DNA of 64,000 nucleotides from Melioribacteraceae bacterium. Lineage in GTDB: Bacteria > Bacteroidota > Ignavibacteria > Ignavibacteriales > Melioribacteraceae. The notes beneath the pieces are model-generated. The model saw only the letters and a list, made by a program, of their open reading frames with translations. It had not been told where the DNA came from and did no database searches. Where the stretch lies: assembly GCA_030584085.1 (NCBI GenBank), contig CP129490.1, positions 2,699,511 through 2,763,510 on the forward strand. Reading direction: 5' to 3'. This document shows, piece by piece, positions 17,606-27,425 of this stretch. The first letter of the stretch is position 1. Each line of letters opens with the position of its first letter. The position numbers were made by a program, and so were the translations under genes.

Positions 17606-19360
17606 TTATTTTACGAGCAACATTTTCTTTGTCTGTGTAAAATTTCCGACAGTTATTTTATAAAAATATGTACCACTAGATAAATCCGAACCATTAAATT
17701 TGACTTCGTATGTGCCAGGTGATTTAACCTCATTTACTAATATCTTCACTTCTCTTCCGAGAATATCATACACTTTTAGAGTTGCGAATTGAGAACCGGG
17801 AATTGAGAATTGAATTGTTGTAGTGGGGTTAAATGGATTTGGGTAGTTTTGTAAGAGTGCAAACTCATTAATCAATTCTTGTTCTTGATCAACACCAGTA
17901 ACAGAATTTCCTATTTTCATATAACTCCAATATGTGTTTTCACTTCCGGAATTTTCTCCCAAGATTGAACAACCTGGTATGGCATCTTTCATGTACATAA
18001 ATGACCATCCGTAATAATCATAAGATCCATGCGGTGGAAACTGACCATCATAAATAATTAAATCATGTGCTATTGGGAAAACTTCTGATTCCCCCACGTC
18101 GCCTATTACAGGTAACGGATAAAAAGGGTAGAATGTAAACCCTCCATCCTCTGATATAGTCATTTTAATATCTGTATAATAACATTCATACTCATCAGTT
18201 GAATTTTCATCTCGGAAAACATTCAGGTTATCATCTACGAATTCTGGGGCTTGATAAACCACGGACACAATCAAACCATCCTTCGATACCATTGGTGTTG
18301 GATATGCATTTCCAATTCCATTTCCGGGATATAAACCGTTGAGATCTTCTCCTTCTTCATCCGGGTCGGAAACAGCAAGCCATTCATTATTTCTACTGTT
18401 CCAATAAATAGCCGGATAAGCATAAGTTGTGTCCTCATTTTCAATATGGATCCCGTAACCATTCATTCCAACATGAACAATACCATTATTATCAAGCACA
18501 TAGGACGCTTGGGCAAAATTAGTGAACAATGGAAATGTATTTGGTCTATTTACAATTTCATTCTCTAAGTTCTTGCCAATTATCTCTTCGGACCAAGTCT
18601 CACCTGAGTTATCGGAAGTATAAAGAATTACTTCATCATTTTCTGTAAACGCCATTGCTGCAAGATACTGACCATTAAATGATCTCTTGATTGGGTTTAT
18701 CGATGCTGAATTATAAAAACTGATTCCGGTTTGAGTCGAACTTTCAGGATTGGATGTTTGAATCTTGTGCAGGTTGCCATCACTATCTATTAACAAAATT
18801 GTTCCATCATCTAAGTAACAAAAATTTGGACCTGATACTGATATACCTAATTCATATTCATAAATAGGGTTATTAAAATCAACTAAATCAAAAAGGGATA
18901 AGATCCATATATTATTTCTATTATACATTACTGCGGCTTTGTCTTTCCATGGACCTTGTGTAATAGTTTGAATTGATCCGAAACCTGAATTTGATTGAGG
19001 GTCATGTAATTGAAAAGTTGTAAAATCACTATTCATCCCAACAAATAGAACTTCATTTCTTGAGGCGTTGCCTGAAACTTGAAATCGCTCCATGTACACA
19101 CCAACAGCATCAAGTGTATCGTTTTTTCCAAGGTCAAAAAGTGACAGTTGATTTTGCACTCCTCCATTACCTACATAATCATAATCTGTATAGCCAATGA
19201 TATTATCTTCCGTTGGAATAAAATTAGTTCTTGGAACAACACTTGTATTCTTAATCTTCTCCGGCATTGTTTTAGCTTTTTCTGCTAACTCAATTTTGCT
19301 TTGTGCTGATATAAAGATTTGGAATGACAAAATACAAATAAGAAGTATTAACTTTTTCAT
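17606..19360 (-). CDS. T9SS-secreted sialidase-like beta-propeller protein
   Basis: A 584-aa protein with a signal peptide (1-19) and a body lacking catalytic motifs I recognise. It has Asp-box-like segments (SDNSGETWSEEI, SEDGGFTFYPF) typical of six-bladed BNR propellers. The C-terminal 80 residues are a type A sorting domain (LLQNYPNPFNPTTTIQF, LSSGTYFYK, final MLLVK). It starts at ATG 19360 behind a strong GAGGAGG. The loop after the first sorting-domain strand contains a duplicated GAATTGAGA at DNA level. Function beyond extracellular location is unknown. Confidence 0.87.
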   Translation of the reverse strand: MKKLILLICILSFQIFISAQSKIELAEKAKTMPEKIKNTSVVPRTNFIPTEDNIIGYTDYDYVGNGGVQNQLSLFDLGKNDTLDAVGVYMERFQVSGNASRNEVLFVGMNSDFTTFQLHDPQSNSGFGSIQTITQGPWKDKAAVMYNRNNIWILSLFDLVDFNNPIYEYELGISVSGPNFCYLDDGTILLIDSDGNLHKIQTSNPESSTQTGISFYNSASINPIKRSFNGQYLAAMAFTENDEVILYTSDNSGETWSEEIIGKNLENEIVNRPNTFPLFTNFAQASYVLDNNGIVHVGMNGYGIHIENEDTTYAYPAIYWNSRNNEWLAVSDPDEEGEDLNGLYPGNGIGNAYPTPMVSKDGLIVSVVYQAPEFVDDNLNVFRDENSTDEYECYYTDIKMTISEDGGFTFYPFYPLPVIGDVGESEVFPIAHDLIIYDGQFPPHGSYDYYGWSFMYMKDAIPGCSILGENSGSENTYWSYMKIGNSVTGVDQEQELINEFALLQNYPNPFNPTTTIQFSIPGSQFATLKVYDILGREVKILVNEVKSPGTYEVKFNGSDLSSGTYFYKITVGNFTQTKKMLLVK

Positions 19361-19528
19361 ATTGACCTCCTCAATAACTCTTTCGATTGCTAATTACTGC
19401 AATGCTTGATACTAACGCTTAAGAAAAACAATAGTATCAAAACTGCAATTAGTTAGATTTTGACTTTAATGTAAGTATTAGAATTGTAATTAGCAATACT
19501 AAAACTAATTAATATGCAAACAAGAAGT

Positions 19529-19547
19529 GAGCCGGCATATCCGGCTC
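19529..19547 (-). terminator. Weak hairpin after the first M28 peptidase gene
   Basis: A 7-bp perfect stem GAGCCGG/CCGGCTC with loop CATAT directly downstream of the minus-strand stop at 19557. No U-tract follows, so termination is uncertain. Confidence 0.4.
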
Positions 19548-19556
19548 TGAATGAAA

Positions 19557-22079
19557 TTATTTAAGTAACATTAGTTTCTTAACTGAAGAAAAATTCGCGG
19601 ATTGTAATCTATACAGATAAACTCCGCTCGGTAAATCAGAGGCATCAAATTCTACTTCGTATGTCCCGGATGATTTGACTTCGTTGACTAGAGTCTTTAC
19701 TTCCCTTCCGAGAATGTCGTACACGATTAACTTTGTTTGTAGGAGACGAATATATTCGTGCCCTACGTTTGGAATTGTGAATTTAATAGTTGTGGTTGGG
19801 TTAAATGGGTTTGGATAGTTTTGTGATAAATAAAATTCAGTCGGAATTTTTTCATCATCTGATTCATCTTTAACACCGGTTGGAGTATCAAATTTATTTT
19901 TCAAAACATAATTTAAAAATTCTTGAGCTTGAGTCTCTTCAATATAATACAACGGAAATGTGAGTAAAACAATATTATAATCATTCGATAAATATTCTAA
20001 ACCAATTGGCTTTCCTTTTAGTGAACCTTTTATGTTTGATGAATCATATTCACTTTGATAAGAGTAGATAATATTGCTTCCTTCAACCGGGAATATTGCT
20101 TCGATAGTTTTGATATGTCCGTCGGCTGAGTTAATCTTTTCCGGATCGAGCTCTAAATCTGGATAAACGTTACTTTCACTCTTTGCACCTTTGTTAAGTG
20201 CAAGTAATGAGTTCTCTGAGCTAGAAATTTTAAGATAATCATATATAAATGAGCCTTCTTGATATTCATTGATCATGCTCGTAGAGTTAGCAAAAGCTTT
20301 TGATGGCTTGTATCCGGTGAACAATAAATTCCCACCATAATCAAGATATTCTTTTATAACATCAATGTATTGATAAGTATTAACATCTGCTGATTTATCA
20401 ATATGCCAAATTACTGTCTGATGTGCGCCTAAGTGTGCCAAATTAAAATCAACTTCATCCCACACATCCATGTAATCCATTTCATAATTCGATTCCGGAA
20501 GCGACAAATAAAAATCACTTAGCTGCTCTAACGAAGGATTACCGGGTGAGCCATCACTACCAAGTGTTTCATTAACAAAAAGAATTCCTTTATCCAATGT
20601 AACTGCGCGCGATGTCACGGAGGATGCTTCGATACTGTAGTTTGAATCCGCATCAAACGCATAAACAAAATATTCATACCACATTCCGCTGACAATATCT
20701 TCATCTATGAATGAGGTATCTGCTGTATAAAAAGTTAAAGGCGGAAAATAGTCAAATGTTGTTACCGGCACTTTATAAATTCTGTAACCAAGCAAATCAA
20801 GCTCGGTATTTGCATCCCAACTAAGTTCTATTGCATTTAATTTTGGTTCGGCTTTCAATGCAGCCGGTGTAAGCGGCAATGAATTCGGAACAGCAGAGAT
20901 ATTTCTTGTGATACTTTCATTTCCGTCTTGATCAACACTACTTACTCCAAAATAATACTGATTACCTTCCTCTAAACCTGATACTATTTGAAACGTTGTA
21001 TCGGAAGTTGCATAGTAATTCAATTCACTTTCACTATTACCTACATAAATTTTATAGTCAGTTAAGTATGTAGATTCATCTGCCGACCAGCTTAATTGAA
21101 TAGATGCACCGTCTCCAACATCATAAGCATTTAAGTTATTTACAATCCCGGGTGCTTCAATGCTATAAATTAACATTGCAGAAGAAGCTTTTATAATTTC
21201 GGTACAATATTCCATATCGCAATTTGCAATTACATCATTCGATGTATGGTAGTTGGGACTAAAATCATATTCATCGTAATATATTGCCGGGAAACCTTCT
21301 TCGTGAAAAGATCGGCTGTCCGTCCATGTATCTCTTCCTCCATCCATTGGAGTTACTACCGTATATTCTTCTACAAGTTGTTTTGCTATATCTTTTAAAT
21401 ATTCATTACCTGTATAATAATTTACGCTAACCATACTTTCATTCAACGGTCTCGGATTATTAGCTATCATATCATTATTTATCATCAATTTTAAATTGAT
21501 GTCTTGTTCACGATATTTTGCAGCCATATACTCCGAACCGGAATTTCCGGAAAGCATTAATTCCTCAGCAGCAAAGCATACAAATTTAATAGTTGCCGAA
21601 GGTTGGTATCCCGCTAATTTTATAGCTCTCGCAGTTTCTAATGCGGAAGCCGTTCCGCTTGCATTATCATCCGCTCCCGGTGCAAATACATGAGGATCGC
21701 CGGTTTGATTGAAGGAATCATAATGACCGCCAATTATATAGATATCATTTGGTTTGGTTGTACCGGTGAGAGTTGCAACAACATTATACTGCATTACAGG
21801 AACATTATCATTCCATCTGGTTGATACTAAAAAAGAATCAAGCTCAACTTGTTCATATCCCATACCGGTAAACTGATCTTTCAACCAATTTGCAATTTCT
21901 TTTCTGTTCTCGTTGTACTGAAAACGCGAACCATAATTTTCAAGTGATTGAACGAAGTAAGTAACGCTGTCAACGTTCATATAGCTGTGAACTTGTGAAA
22001 TTTTATCACTTAAGGATTGTGTAAAGAGAGTACTCGCAAAAATATTTACGAGTACAAGAAATGGAATATATTTTTTCAT
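19557..22079 (-). CDS. T9SS-secreted M28 metallopeptidase with fibronectin-like modules
   Basis: An 840-aa secreted aminopeptidase-type enzyme. After the signal peptide, the M28 domain (about 40-300) shows the zinc ligands in IIGGHYDS (His119), GADDNASG (Asp137), AAEE (Glu172-173), NNDM (Asp203) and YHTSND (near 283). Two fibronectin-III-like modules follow, then a Rossmann-like region (GILFVNETLG, YGGNLLFTGYKPSKA), then a sorting domain (LSQNYPNPFNPTTTIKF, final MLLLK). The gene follows its paralogue with only 8 nt between, ATG behind AGGGGGGA. The sorting domain is about eight residues longer than its neighbours because a palindromic repeat is translated within it (see 19739). Confidence 0.92.
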   Translation of the reverse strand: MKKYIPFLVLVNIFASTLFTQSLSDKISQVHSYMNVDSVTYFVQSLENYGSRFQYNENRKEIANWLKDQFTGMGYEQVELDSFLVSTRWNDNVPVMQYNVVATLTGTTKPNDIYIIGGHYDSFNQTGDPHVFAPGADDNASGTASALETARAIKLAGYQPSATIKFVCFAAEELMLSGNSGSEYMAAKYREQDINLKLMINNDMIANNPRPLNESMVSVNYYTGNEYLKDIAKQLVEEYTVVTPMDGGRDTWTDSRSFHEEGFPAIYYDEYDFSPNYHTSNDVIANCDMEYCTEIIKASSAMLIYSIEAPGIVNNLNAYDVGDGASIQLSWSADESTYLTDYKIYVGNSESELNYYATSDTTFQIVSGLEEGNQYYFGVSSVDQDGNESITRNISAVPNSLPLTPAALKAEPKLNAIELSWDANTELDLLGYRIYKVPVTTFDYFPPLTFYTADTSFIDEDIVSGMWYEYFVYAFDADSNYSIEASSVTSRAVTLDKGILFVNETLGSDGSPGNPSLEQLSDFYLSLPESNYEMDYMDVWDEVDFNLAHLGAHQTVIWHIDKSADVNTYQYIDVIKEYLDYGGNLLFTGYKPSKAFANSTSMINEYQEGSFIYDYLKISSSENSLLALNKGAKSESNVYPDLELDPEKINSADGHIKTIEAIFPVEGSNIIYSYQSEYDSSNIKGSLKGKPIGLEYLSNDYNIVLLTFPLYYIEETQAQEFLNYVLKNKFDTPTGVKDESDDEKIPTEFYLSQNYPNPFNPTTTIKFTIPNVGHEYIRLLQTKLIVYDILGREVKTLVNEVKSSGTYEVEFDASDLPSGVYLYRLQSANFSSVKKLMLLK
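19739..19766. repeat. Imperfect palindromic repeat inside a coding sequence
   Basis: A 28-nt near-palindrome with GTAGG/CCTAC ends and a perfect ACGAATATATTCGT core; two symmetric positions mismatch. On the coding strand it encodes VGHEYIRLL inside the sorting domain of the M28 peptidase, at a loop where neighbours have only five residues. Confidence 0.75.
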
Positions 22080-22087
22080 ATTCCCCC

Positions 22088-24967
22088 CTATTTCAGATGC
22101 ATTAATTTTTTAACTGCCGAAAATTCTCCCGCTTGTATTGAATAAAAATATATGCCACTTGCAAGATCCGCTGCGTTAAATTCTACTTCATATGTACCGG
22201 GTGATTGTACTCTATTTACAAGTAACGCAACTTCTCTACCTAGTATGTCATATACTTTCAGTGTCACTTTCTCGATACTCGCTACTTGATACTTTATTCT
22301 AGTTACTGGATTAAACGGATTTGGGTAGTTTTGTGATAAATAAAATTCAGACGGCATATTTTCTTCATCAGTTTCTACATCAGTGGTTAAACCAAATTTT
22401 TCAGTTAGAACATAGTTAAAGAAATTTGATACGCTTTGTTCGTCAATGTAGAAAAGTGGAAAACTCAATATTACAGTTGAGAAATCTTCTCCGTAGTAAG
22501 CCGTTCCAACCGTCTGACCGCCCAATGAACCTTGCGCTACAGTTGGAGCAAAATCAGTTTGATAACCATAAATTCCAGTTTCAGAGTCAACCAAAGCGAA
22601 TGTTTCAATTCCGTTTATGTGACCATCACTACCGGTTCCAATTTTATCTGAGTCTAAAAATAGATTAGGATATGATTCAACTTGACTTCCACCACCACTA
22701 AATTTTGCAAGCAAACTGTAATTCACCCCGTCTATTTTGAAATAGTCATAAAGAAACTCACCCGGTGAGAAAGTCTTGGTCAAACTTGTTACATTCGCAA
22801 ATGTCTTGGAAGGTCTATAACCCGAGTAAATAATTTTGCCGCCAAAATCCAAATACTTTTGAATTTCCGGAACGAATGACGAAGACGATTGATCTGTTTT
22901 ATCATCACCATACCAAATAATTACATTGTAAGCACCAAGATCAGATAAATCAATTTTTGTTTTGGTTTTCAAATCAAATTCGGAATGAATGAAAGAACTG
23001 ATTGCATTTTTATAAAATTCATCAACTTCTTCATCTGTCGGAGAGAACAAAGAACCGTCTCCGTCAGCAGTCTCATCCACTAACAAAATGCCTTGATCTA
23101 ATGTTACTCCTCGAGAAATTATTTCTTCCGTGTTTTGACTCTCATTCAACTCATTATCTACCGCTCTTACAAAATATTTATAATAAACTCCGCTTAATAA
23201 ATTATCATCTAAAAATGAAATCGATTGAATGATTTCTTCATTTAGTTTAGCAAAATCATCTGATTCTTCAGTAGCTCGATAAATATTGTAACCGATTATA
23301 TCGAGTTCTTCATTTTCAATCCAATTCAATTCAACTGAATGCCATCGTGGTTCTACAGTAAATTCTTTCGGTGACATAGGAAATGAATTCGGAATTTTCG
23401 TCCGTTCAACTATAAATGATTCATAACCTTCGGCATCAAGAGCAGAAACACCGATATGATAAAGCACTCCCTCAGTTAGTCCTGTAACTTTATAAGATGT
23501 ATTGTTTGTCTGGAATTCTGAATCGTAATTTCCTTCAGAAGTCCCGACATAAATTTTATAACCGATAACATCGGGATCGGTATTTGCATTCCAATTTAAC
23601 ACCAGAGTAGAACCATCACCCGAATCTGCGATAACAAAGTTATCAACTAAAGAAGGTGCGACCGAAGCCGAAATTAAAGTTGCAACCGAAGCTTTAATAA
23701 CTTCTGTGCAAAAAGGCATACTGTAATGATGAATCAAATCTTCGGATGTATGATAATAACTGCTGAAATCACTTTCCTCAAAATAGACCGCGTTGAAACC
23801 ATTTGACCAAAATGCATAACTATCGGACCCGGAACTATTTGATTGTCCAAGCTGAGAATTAATACCAGTAAATTTCCCTACACTTTGTAATGCAATCTGC
23901 GCAAATGCTTCAGAACCACTATAGTGATTAATATCTACAACACTCGACTCTAATGATCTTCTTGTACTGCTTATCATATCATGGTTTATCATTAACTTAA
24001 TATCAATTCCGGAATTAGCAGCTTTTTCAGCATAGTCGAATGCACCATAAAGCCCAAGTTCTTCCGCGGCAAAAGTCACAAATTTAATGTTCACTTCTGA
24101 AGGAAAACTATTTTCCATTAAAACTCTTGCACTTTCTAAAGCTGCGGTTGTTCCGCTCGCATTATCATCGGCTCCCGGTGCCGGTGCAGATGTATTACTT
24201 AGACTTTGCTGAGTTATTGAATCATGATGACCACCAACGACAATCACTTTATCTGTCGGAACCGAAGCCGGATATGTTGCAACAACATTGTATTGTCTAT
24301 AACTGCCAACCATAAATGAGTCCAACACTACATCATTATATCCCATAGATTCAAACTTATCTTTTATCCAAAGTGCTACTTCTTTTCTGTTTGGATGACG
24401 AAGAAAACGTGTGCCGAAATCTTGTAATCCTTGGATATAATTTCTAACACTTGCCGTATCTACATCGGTTGTGATAGATGTTATAAGTGAATCAAGTTTG
24501 TTTGACTGGACGGTATTATATATTGTCTTTATGTTTTTGAATGTACGCTTAATCTCGGTTAAAGGAATTTTTTTGAGTTTCTCATTTTCAATATTCTCTT
24601 TCGTTTCAGAATGAATAATAACCTTATCGAAGAGTTTTACAATTTCATTATTCCCAAAATTTATTTGCGATACTTTTTGATTTTTTTCCCCGGTAATTAG
24701 ATAAAGTTTATTCAAATCGATAGACCTGCTTAATTGCTTTTCAAAAATTGAGAGGGATTTTAAATATGCTAATTTATCATCAGTTACATATGTGATAAGT
24801 GAATTCTCATTTAGATCAATCACCGGCAGATTCATTTGCTCAAGCGAATTTAATTTTGATTGATCACTTAAGTCAACGGAAATAATCTTTACAATATTTT
24901 CCTGTGCAAAAAGTGAAGTAAAAACAAAAAGCATAATTATGAGATACAAAGGTATTTTTTTGAACAT
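22088..24967 (-). CDS. T9SS-secreted M28 metallopeptidase, paralogue with N-terminal extension
   Basis: A 959-aa protein, first gene of a two-gene unit. A signal peptide (1 to about 21) is followed by a 130-residue extension not found in the paralogue, possibly a propeptide. The M28 domain then shows VVGGHHDS, GADDNASGTTAALESARV, AAEE, NHDM and YYHTSED, all metal ligands intact. Two fibronectin-III-like modules, a Rossmann-like domain (YNVIIWYGDDKTD, FGGKIIYSGYRPSK) and a sorting domain (SQNYPNPFNPVTRIKY, final KLMHLK) complete it. Start ATG 24967 behind AGGAAG. Likely role is extracellular or surface-bound peptide hydrolysis together with its neighbour. Confidence 0.92.
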   Translation of the reverse strand: MFKKIPLYLIIMLFVFTSLFAQENIVKIISVDLSDQSKLNSLEQMNLPVIDLNENSLITYVTDDKLAYLKSLSIFEKQLSRSIDLNKLYLITGEKNQKVSQINFGNNEIVKLFDKVIIHSETKENIENEKLKKIPLTEIKRTFKNIKTIYNTVQSNKLDSLITSITTDVDTASVRNYIQGLQDFGTRFLRHPNRKEVALWIKDKFESMGYNDVVLDSFMVGSYRQYNVVATYPASVPTDKVIVVGGHHDSITQQSLSNTSAPAPGADDNASGTTAALESARVLMENSFPSEVNIKFVTFAAEELGLYGAFDYAEKAANSGIDIKLMINHDMISSTRRSLESSVVDINHYSGSEAFAQIALQSVGKFTGINSQLGQSNSSGSDSYAFWSNGFNAVYFEESDFSSYYHTSEDLIHHYSMPFCTEVIKASVATLISASVAPSLVDNFVIADSGDGSTLVLNWNANTDPDVIGYKIYVGTSEGNYDSEFQTNNTSYKVTGLTEGVLYHIGVSALDAEGYESFIVERTKIPNSFPMSPKEFTVEPRWHSVELNWIENEELDIIGYNIYRATEESDDFAKLNEEIIQSISFLDDNLLSGVYYKYFVRAVDNELNESQNTEEIISRGVTLDQGILLVDETADGDGSLFSPTDEEVDEFYKNAISSFIHSEFDLKTKTKIDLSDLGAYNVIIWYGDDKTDQSSSSFVPEIQKYLDFGGKIIYSGYRPSKTFANVTSLTKTFSPGEFLYDYFKIDGVNYSLLAKFSGGGSQVESYPNLFLDSDKIGTGSDGHINGIETFALVDSETGIYGYQTDFAPTVAQGSLGGQTVGTAYYGEDFSTVILSFPLFYIDEQSVSNFFNYVLTEKFGLTTDVETDEENMPSEFYLSQNYPNPFNPVTRIKYQVASIEKVTLKVYDILGREVALLVNRVQSPGTYEVEFNAADLASGIYFYSIQAGEFSAVKKLMHLK

Positions 24968-25063
24968 GACGACTTCCTATATTTTCTAAATTTGTAAGGT
25001 GTGCAATATACAGCCAACCTTTCTACATTTCAATACCAAAAAGTCTTATTTGTTGATATAAAA

Positions 25064-25084
25064 AGAGCCGCAAATTGCGGCTCT
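25064..25084 (-). terminator. Terminator downstream of the Ycf48-like cargo gene
   Basis: AGAGCCGC/GCGGCTCT form an 8-bp stem with loop AAATT. On the minus strand it is followed by TTTTT. It lies about 50 nt after the stop of the gene ending at 25133. Confidence 0.75.
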
Positions 25085-25096
25085 CATAAAATATCC

Positions 25097-25130
25097 TTCG
25101 TAGAGATTTGATTAATCAAATCTCTACGAA
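25097..25130. repeat. Perfect 34-nt palindrome with GTAGAGA...TCTCTAC ends
   Basis: TTCGTAGAGATTTGATT followed by its exact reverse complement, between the gene end at 25133 and the terminator at 25064-25084. The ends match the GTAG...CTAC type seen at 17553 and 19739. Confidence 0.75.
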
Positions 25131-25132
25131 AA

Positions 25133-27265
25133 TTACTTGATCACCATAATTTTTTTAGTTGAAGTAAAATTTTGTGATGTCATTCTCACAAAATAAATTC
25201 CACTTGATAAATTGTTAGCATTGAAGACAACTTCATGTATTCCGGAATTCAAATTATCGTTTACTAAAGTTGTCACTTCCCTTCCAATGATATCATAAAC
25301 TTTTACAGTAACTATTCCTGCTTGAGGAATAGCAAATTTAATCTGCGTACTCGGGTTAAACGGGTTTGGATAGTTTTGGAATAGTTTATATTCGTTAACA
25401 AGTTGATCAAATCTTTCATCCGCAACACTAACGATATTTGAAGTTCCTAAAACCAATCCACCGTTTCCTGTTATCCAACCCGTCTCTTCAGAAAGCATGA
25501 AAATAGAACTAACTTCTCTCGAACATAAATTAATCTCCTCCCAGTTTTCACCATAATCATCAGAGTAGGCTAATATACCACCATTAGAATTAGAGCCAAT
25601 TAACCAAATGTTACTGCCGATGACAAAGCTATCCTTGATAATGTAAGAAGGGACTTCAACGGAAGGCAACCAAGTAACTCCACCATCATTTGTCTTATAA
25701 AACTGCTGATCTACTCTCAACCATCCGTTGTTCTTGTCAATAAAATTTATTTCTCTCATTCTTTTAATGCTTGGTACACTTATCTTATGCCAGGTTAAAC
25801 CGCTATCAGTTGTTTTCCAAATTATACTATCGAGTTCACAAAGATATCCGGTGCTATTATCAATAAAATCAACTGCTGTGAAAGTGCCGTCCATTTTGGT
25901 TACATCGTTCCATGTTTGTCCGCCATCCGTTGTTTGATATATTAGATTGTAACCTATTAACCAACCATTTTGGTCATCAATAAATTTGATGTCATTCCAA
26001 ACTTTAGCAATCCCAAAATCAACCTGTTCCCAGCTATATCCATTGTTATTGGTTTTATATATAAAGTTACCAACAATCCACCCATCATTCTCTGATGTGA
26101 AATATAATTTCTGATTGTGACTGCCGAGTGAATCAATTTTTGTCCATTGATAACCGCCATTTTCAGTTTTATACACTCCTTCCCATGAAATTGCCAAGCC
26201 GTTTTCATTATCAAAAAAGTGAATATCCGAAAATGTTTCATTCGTAATATCAAAAAAACTGTCTAATAAAACTGTATCATTTTGTAAATCATATCTTAAA
26301 TCAATAACATCACTTCCCCCTAATAATACACCCCTATTCTGATCATAGTAACCAAGTTCATAAACATTATTAGTATTAATCTGATATTTTATCCATTCGA
26401 TGGAATCACCATGAGTTATTGCAACAAAAGGGTAATTCTTGAAAAATGCACTTTGCCAATAACCGACCGAAATAAATAAATTATTATCAATGTCAATAAG
26501 ATGTGTATAAGAATCTCCATAGCTTGCGGAAGGATTATTTTGAAAAGACCAAGATTCTCCGCCATCTTGTGTTGAACCAATTGATCCATCTGCTGTTAGT
26601 ATTTTACCGTTATGCTCATTTTCAAACTTGACATAATTAATAGATTCATATTCATTAAATGTAGTATCCTTCCATGTTATTCCCCCATCAGTTGTTTTTA
26701 TTAAGACCGCTTCAAAACCTTTCGATCCCGATATCCATCCAATTGATTCATTAACGAAAAATATGTCCTCTGGGAAAGCTTCAACAATATTTTCCATATT
26801 AATTTCATTCCAATTTTCACCACCATCGGTTGTTTTTTCAAGTCTAGTTCTTGTCGATACTAAAAAACCTGTCAGTTCATTAACAAATAGAATTTTTTGG
26901 TATGATTTTGACCAATCATTTTCCGACTGAACTACCCAAGAATTGCCACCATCAGTTGAACGACTAAGAAACTTAGCAGATCCACAAGCCCAGCCAATGT
27001 TTTCATTAATGAAAAAGAGGTCATCTGCACCACCACCAACATCAGAGACAATCCAGGATTTTCCGCCATCGCTTGTTTTGTAGCATTCATTTGAGAATTC
27101 GTCAATTGCCCATCCAATTTCTGAGTTTATAAAATAGGGGGATTTCAAATTCATAGGTGAAAAACTTAATATTTGCCAGTCAGTTTGTGCAATGCTTATT
27201 TGATTAATTAATAAAAACAAAGATAGTAGCATCCATTTTAAAATTGTACTTTGGTGTTTTTTCAT
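25133..27265 (-). CDS. T9SS-secreted Ycf48/BNR-repeat beta-propeller protein
   Basis: A 710-aa protein with signal peptide and about ten repeats of the TTDGG-x-x-W type (STDGGNSW, TTDGGENW, TTDGGITW, TQDGGESW, TENGGYQW, TTDGGQTW, TNDGGVTW, SDDYGENW), many followed by a GWI/GWL strand, as in photosystem-stability/BNR propellers. The C-terminus is a sorting domain (LFQNYPNPFNPSTQIKF, final KIMVIK). The ATG at 27265 has GAGGA at the right distance; a TTG four codons upstream is rejected. Its sorting domain shares 89 identical nucleotides with the next gene. Binding role is unknown. Confidence 0.9.
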   Translation of the reverse strand: MKKHQSTILKWMLLSLFLLINQISIAQTDWQILSFSPMNLKSPYFINSEIGWAIDEFSNECYKTSDGGKSWIVSDVGGGADDLFFINENIGWACGSAKFLSRSTDGGNSWVVQSENDWSKSYQKILFVNELTGFLVSTRTRLEKTTDGGENWNEINMENIVEAFPEDIFFVNESIGWISGSKGFEAVLIKTTDGGITWKDTTFNEYESINYVKFENEHNGKILTADGSIGSTQDGGESWSFQNNPSASYGDSYTHLIDIDNNLFISVGYWQSAFFKNYPFVAITHGDSIEWIKYQINTNNVYELGYYDQNRGVLLGGSDVIDLRYDLQNDTVLLDSFFDITNETFSDIHFFDNENGLAISWEGVYKTENGGYQWTKIDSLGSHNQKLYFTSENDGWIVGNFIYKTNNNGYSWEQVDFGIAKVWNDIKFIDDQNGWLIGYNLIYQTTDGGQTWNDVTKMDGTFTAVDFIDNSTGYLCELDSIIWKTTDSGLTWHKISVPSIKRMREINFIDKNNGWLRVDQQFYKTNDGGVTWLPSVEVPSYIIKDSFVIGSNIWLIGSNSNGGILAYSDDYGENWEEINLCSREVSSIFMLSEETGWITGNGGLVLGTSNIVSVADERFDQLVNEYKLFQNYPNPFNPSTQIKFAIPQAGIVTVKVYDIIGREVTTLVNDNLNSGIHEVVFNANNLSSGIYFVRMTSQNFTSTKKIMVIK
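25291..25379 (-). repeat. 89-nt block identical to 27584-27672
   Basis: Base-by-base comparison of the two sorting-domain regions gives 89 identical positions, flanked by differences on both sides. It covers the NYPNPFNPSTQIKFAIPQAG part of the sorting domain through KVYD. Confidence 0.9.
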
Positions 27266-27360
27266 GGGTTTCCTCAATTATTTTTGTTTCTATTTAAATT
27301 TATAACAAAAAAAAACGAATAATCAAGTATAATCGGTATGCCTATTTAAGAAAAGATTAA

Positions 27361-27404
27361 TAGGAAAAAAAATCCTCGAAATAAAAAATTAGATCGAGGA
27401 TTTT
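27361..27404 (-). terminator. Terminator of the MXAN_6640-like protease gene
   Basis: On the minus strand AAAATCCTCGA pairs with TCGAGGATTTT (11 bp, 14-nt loop), followed by a run of eight T's, shortly after the stop at 27426. Confidence 0.88.
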
Positions 27405-27425
27405 AAGAATTTTCAAAATATTATT

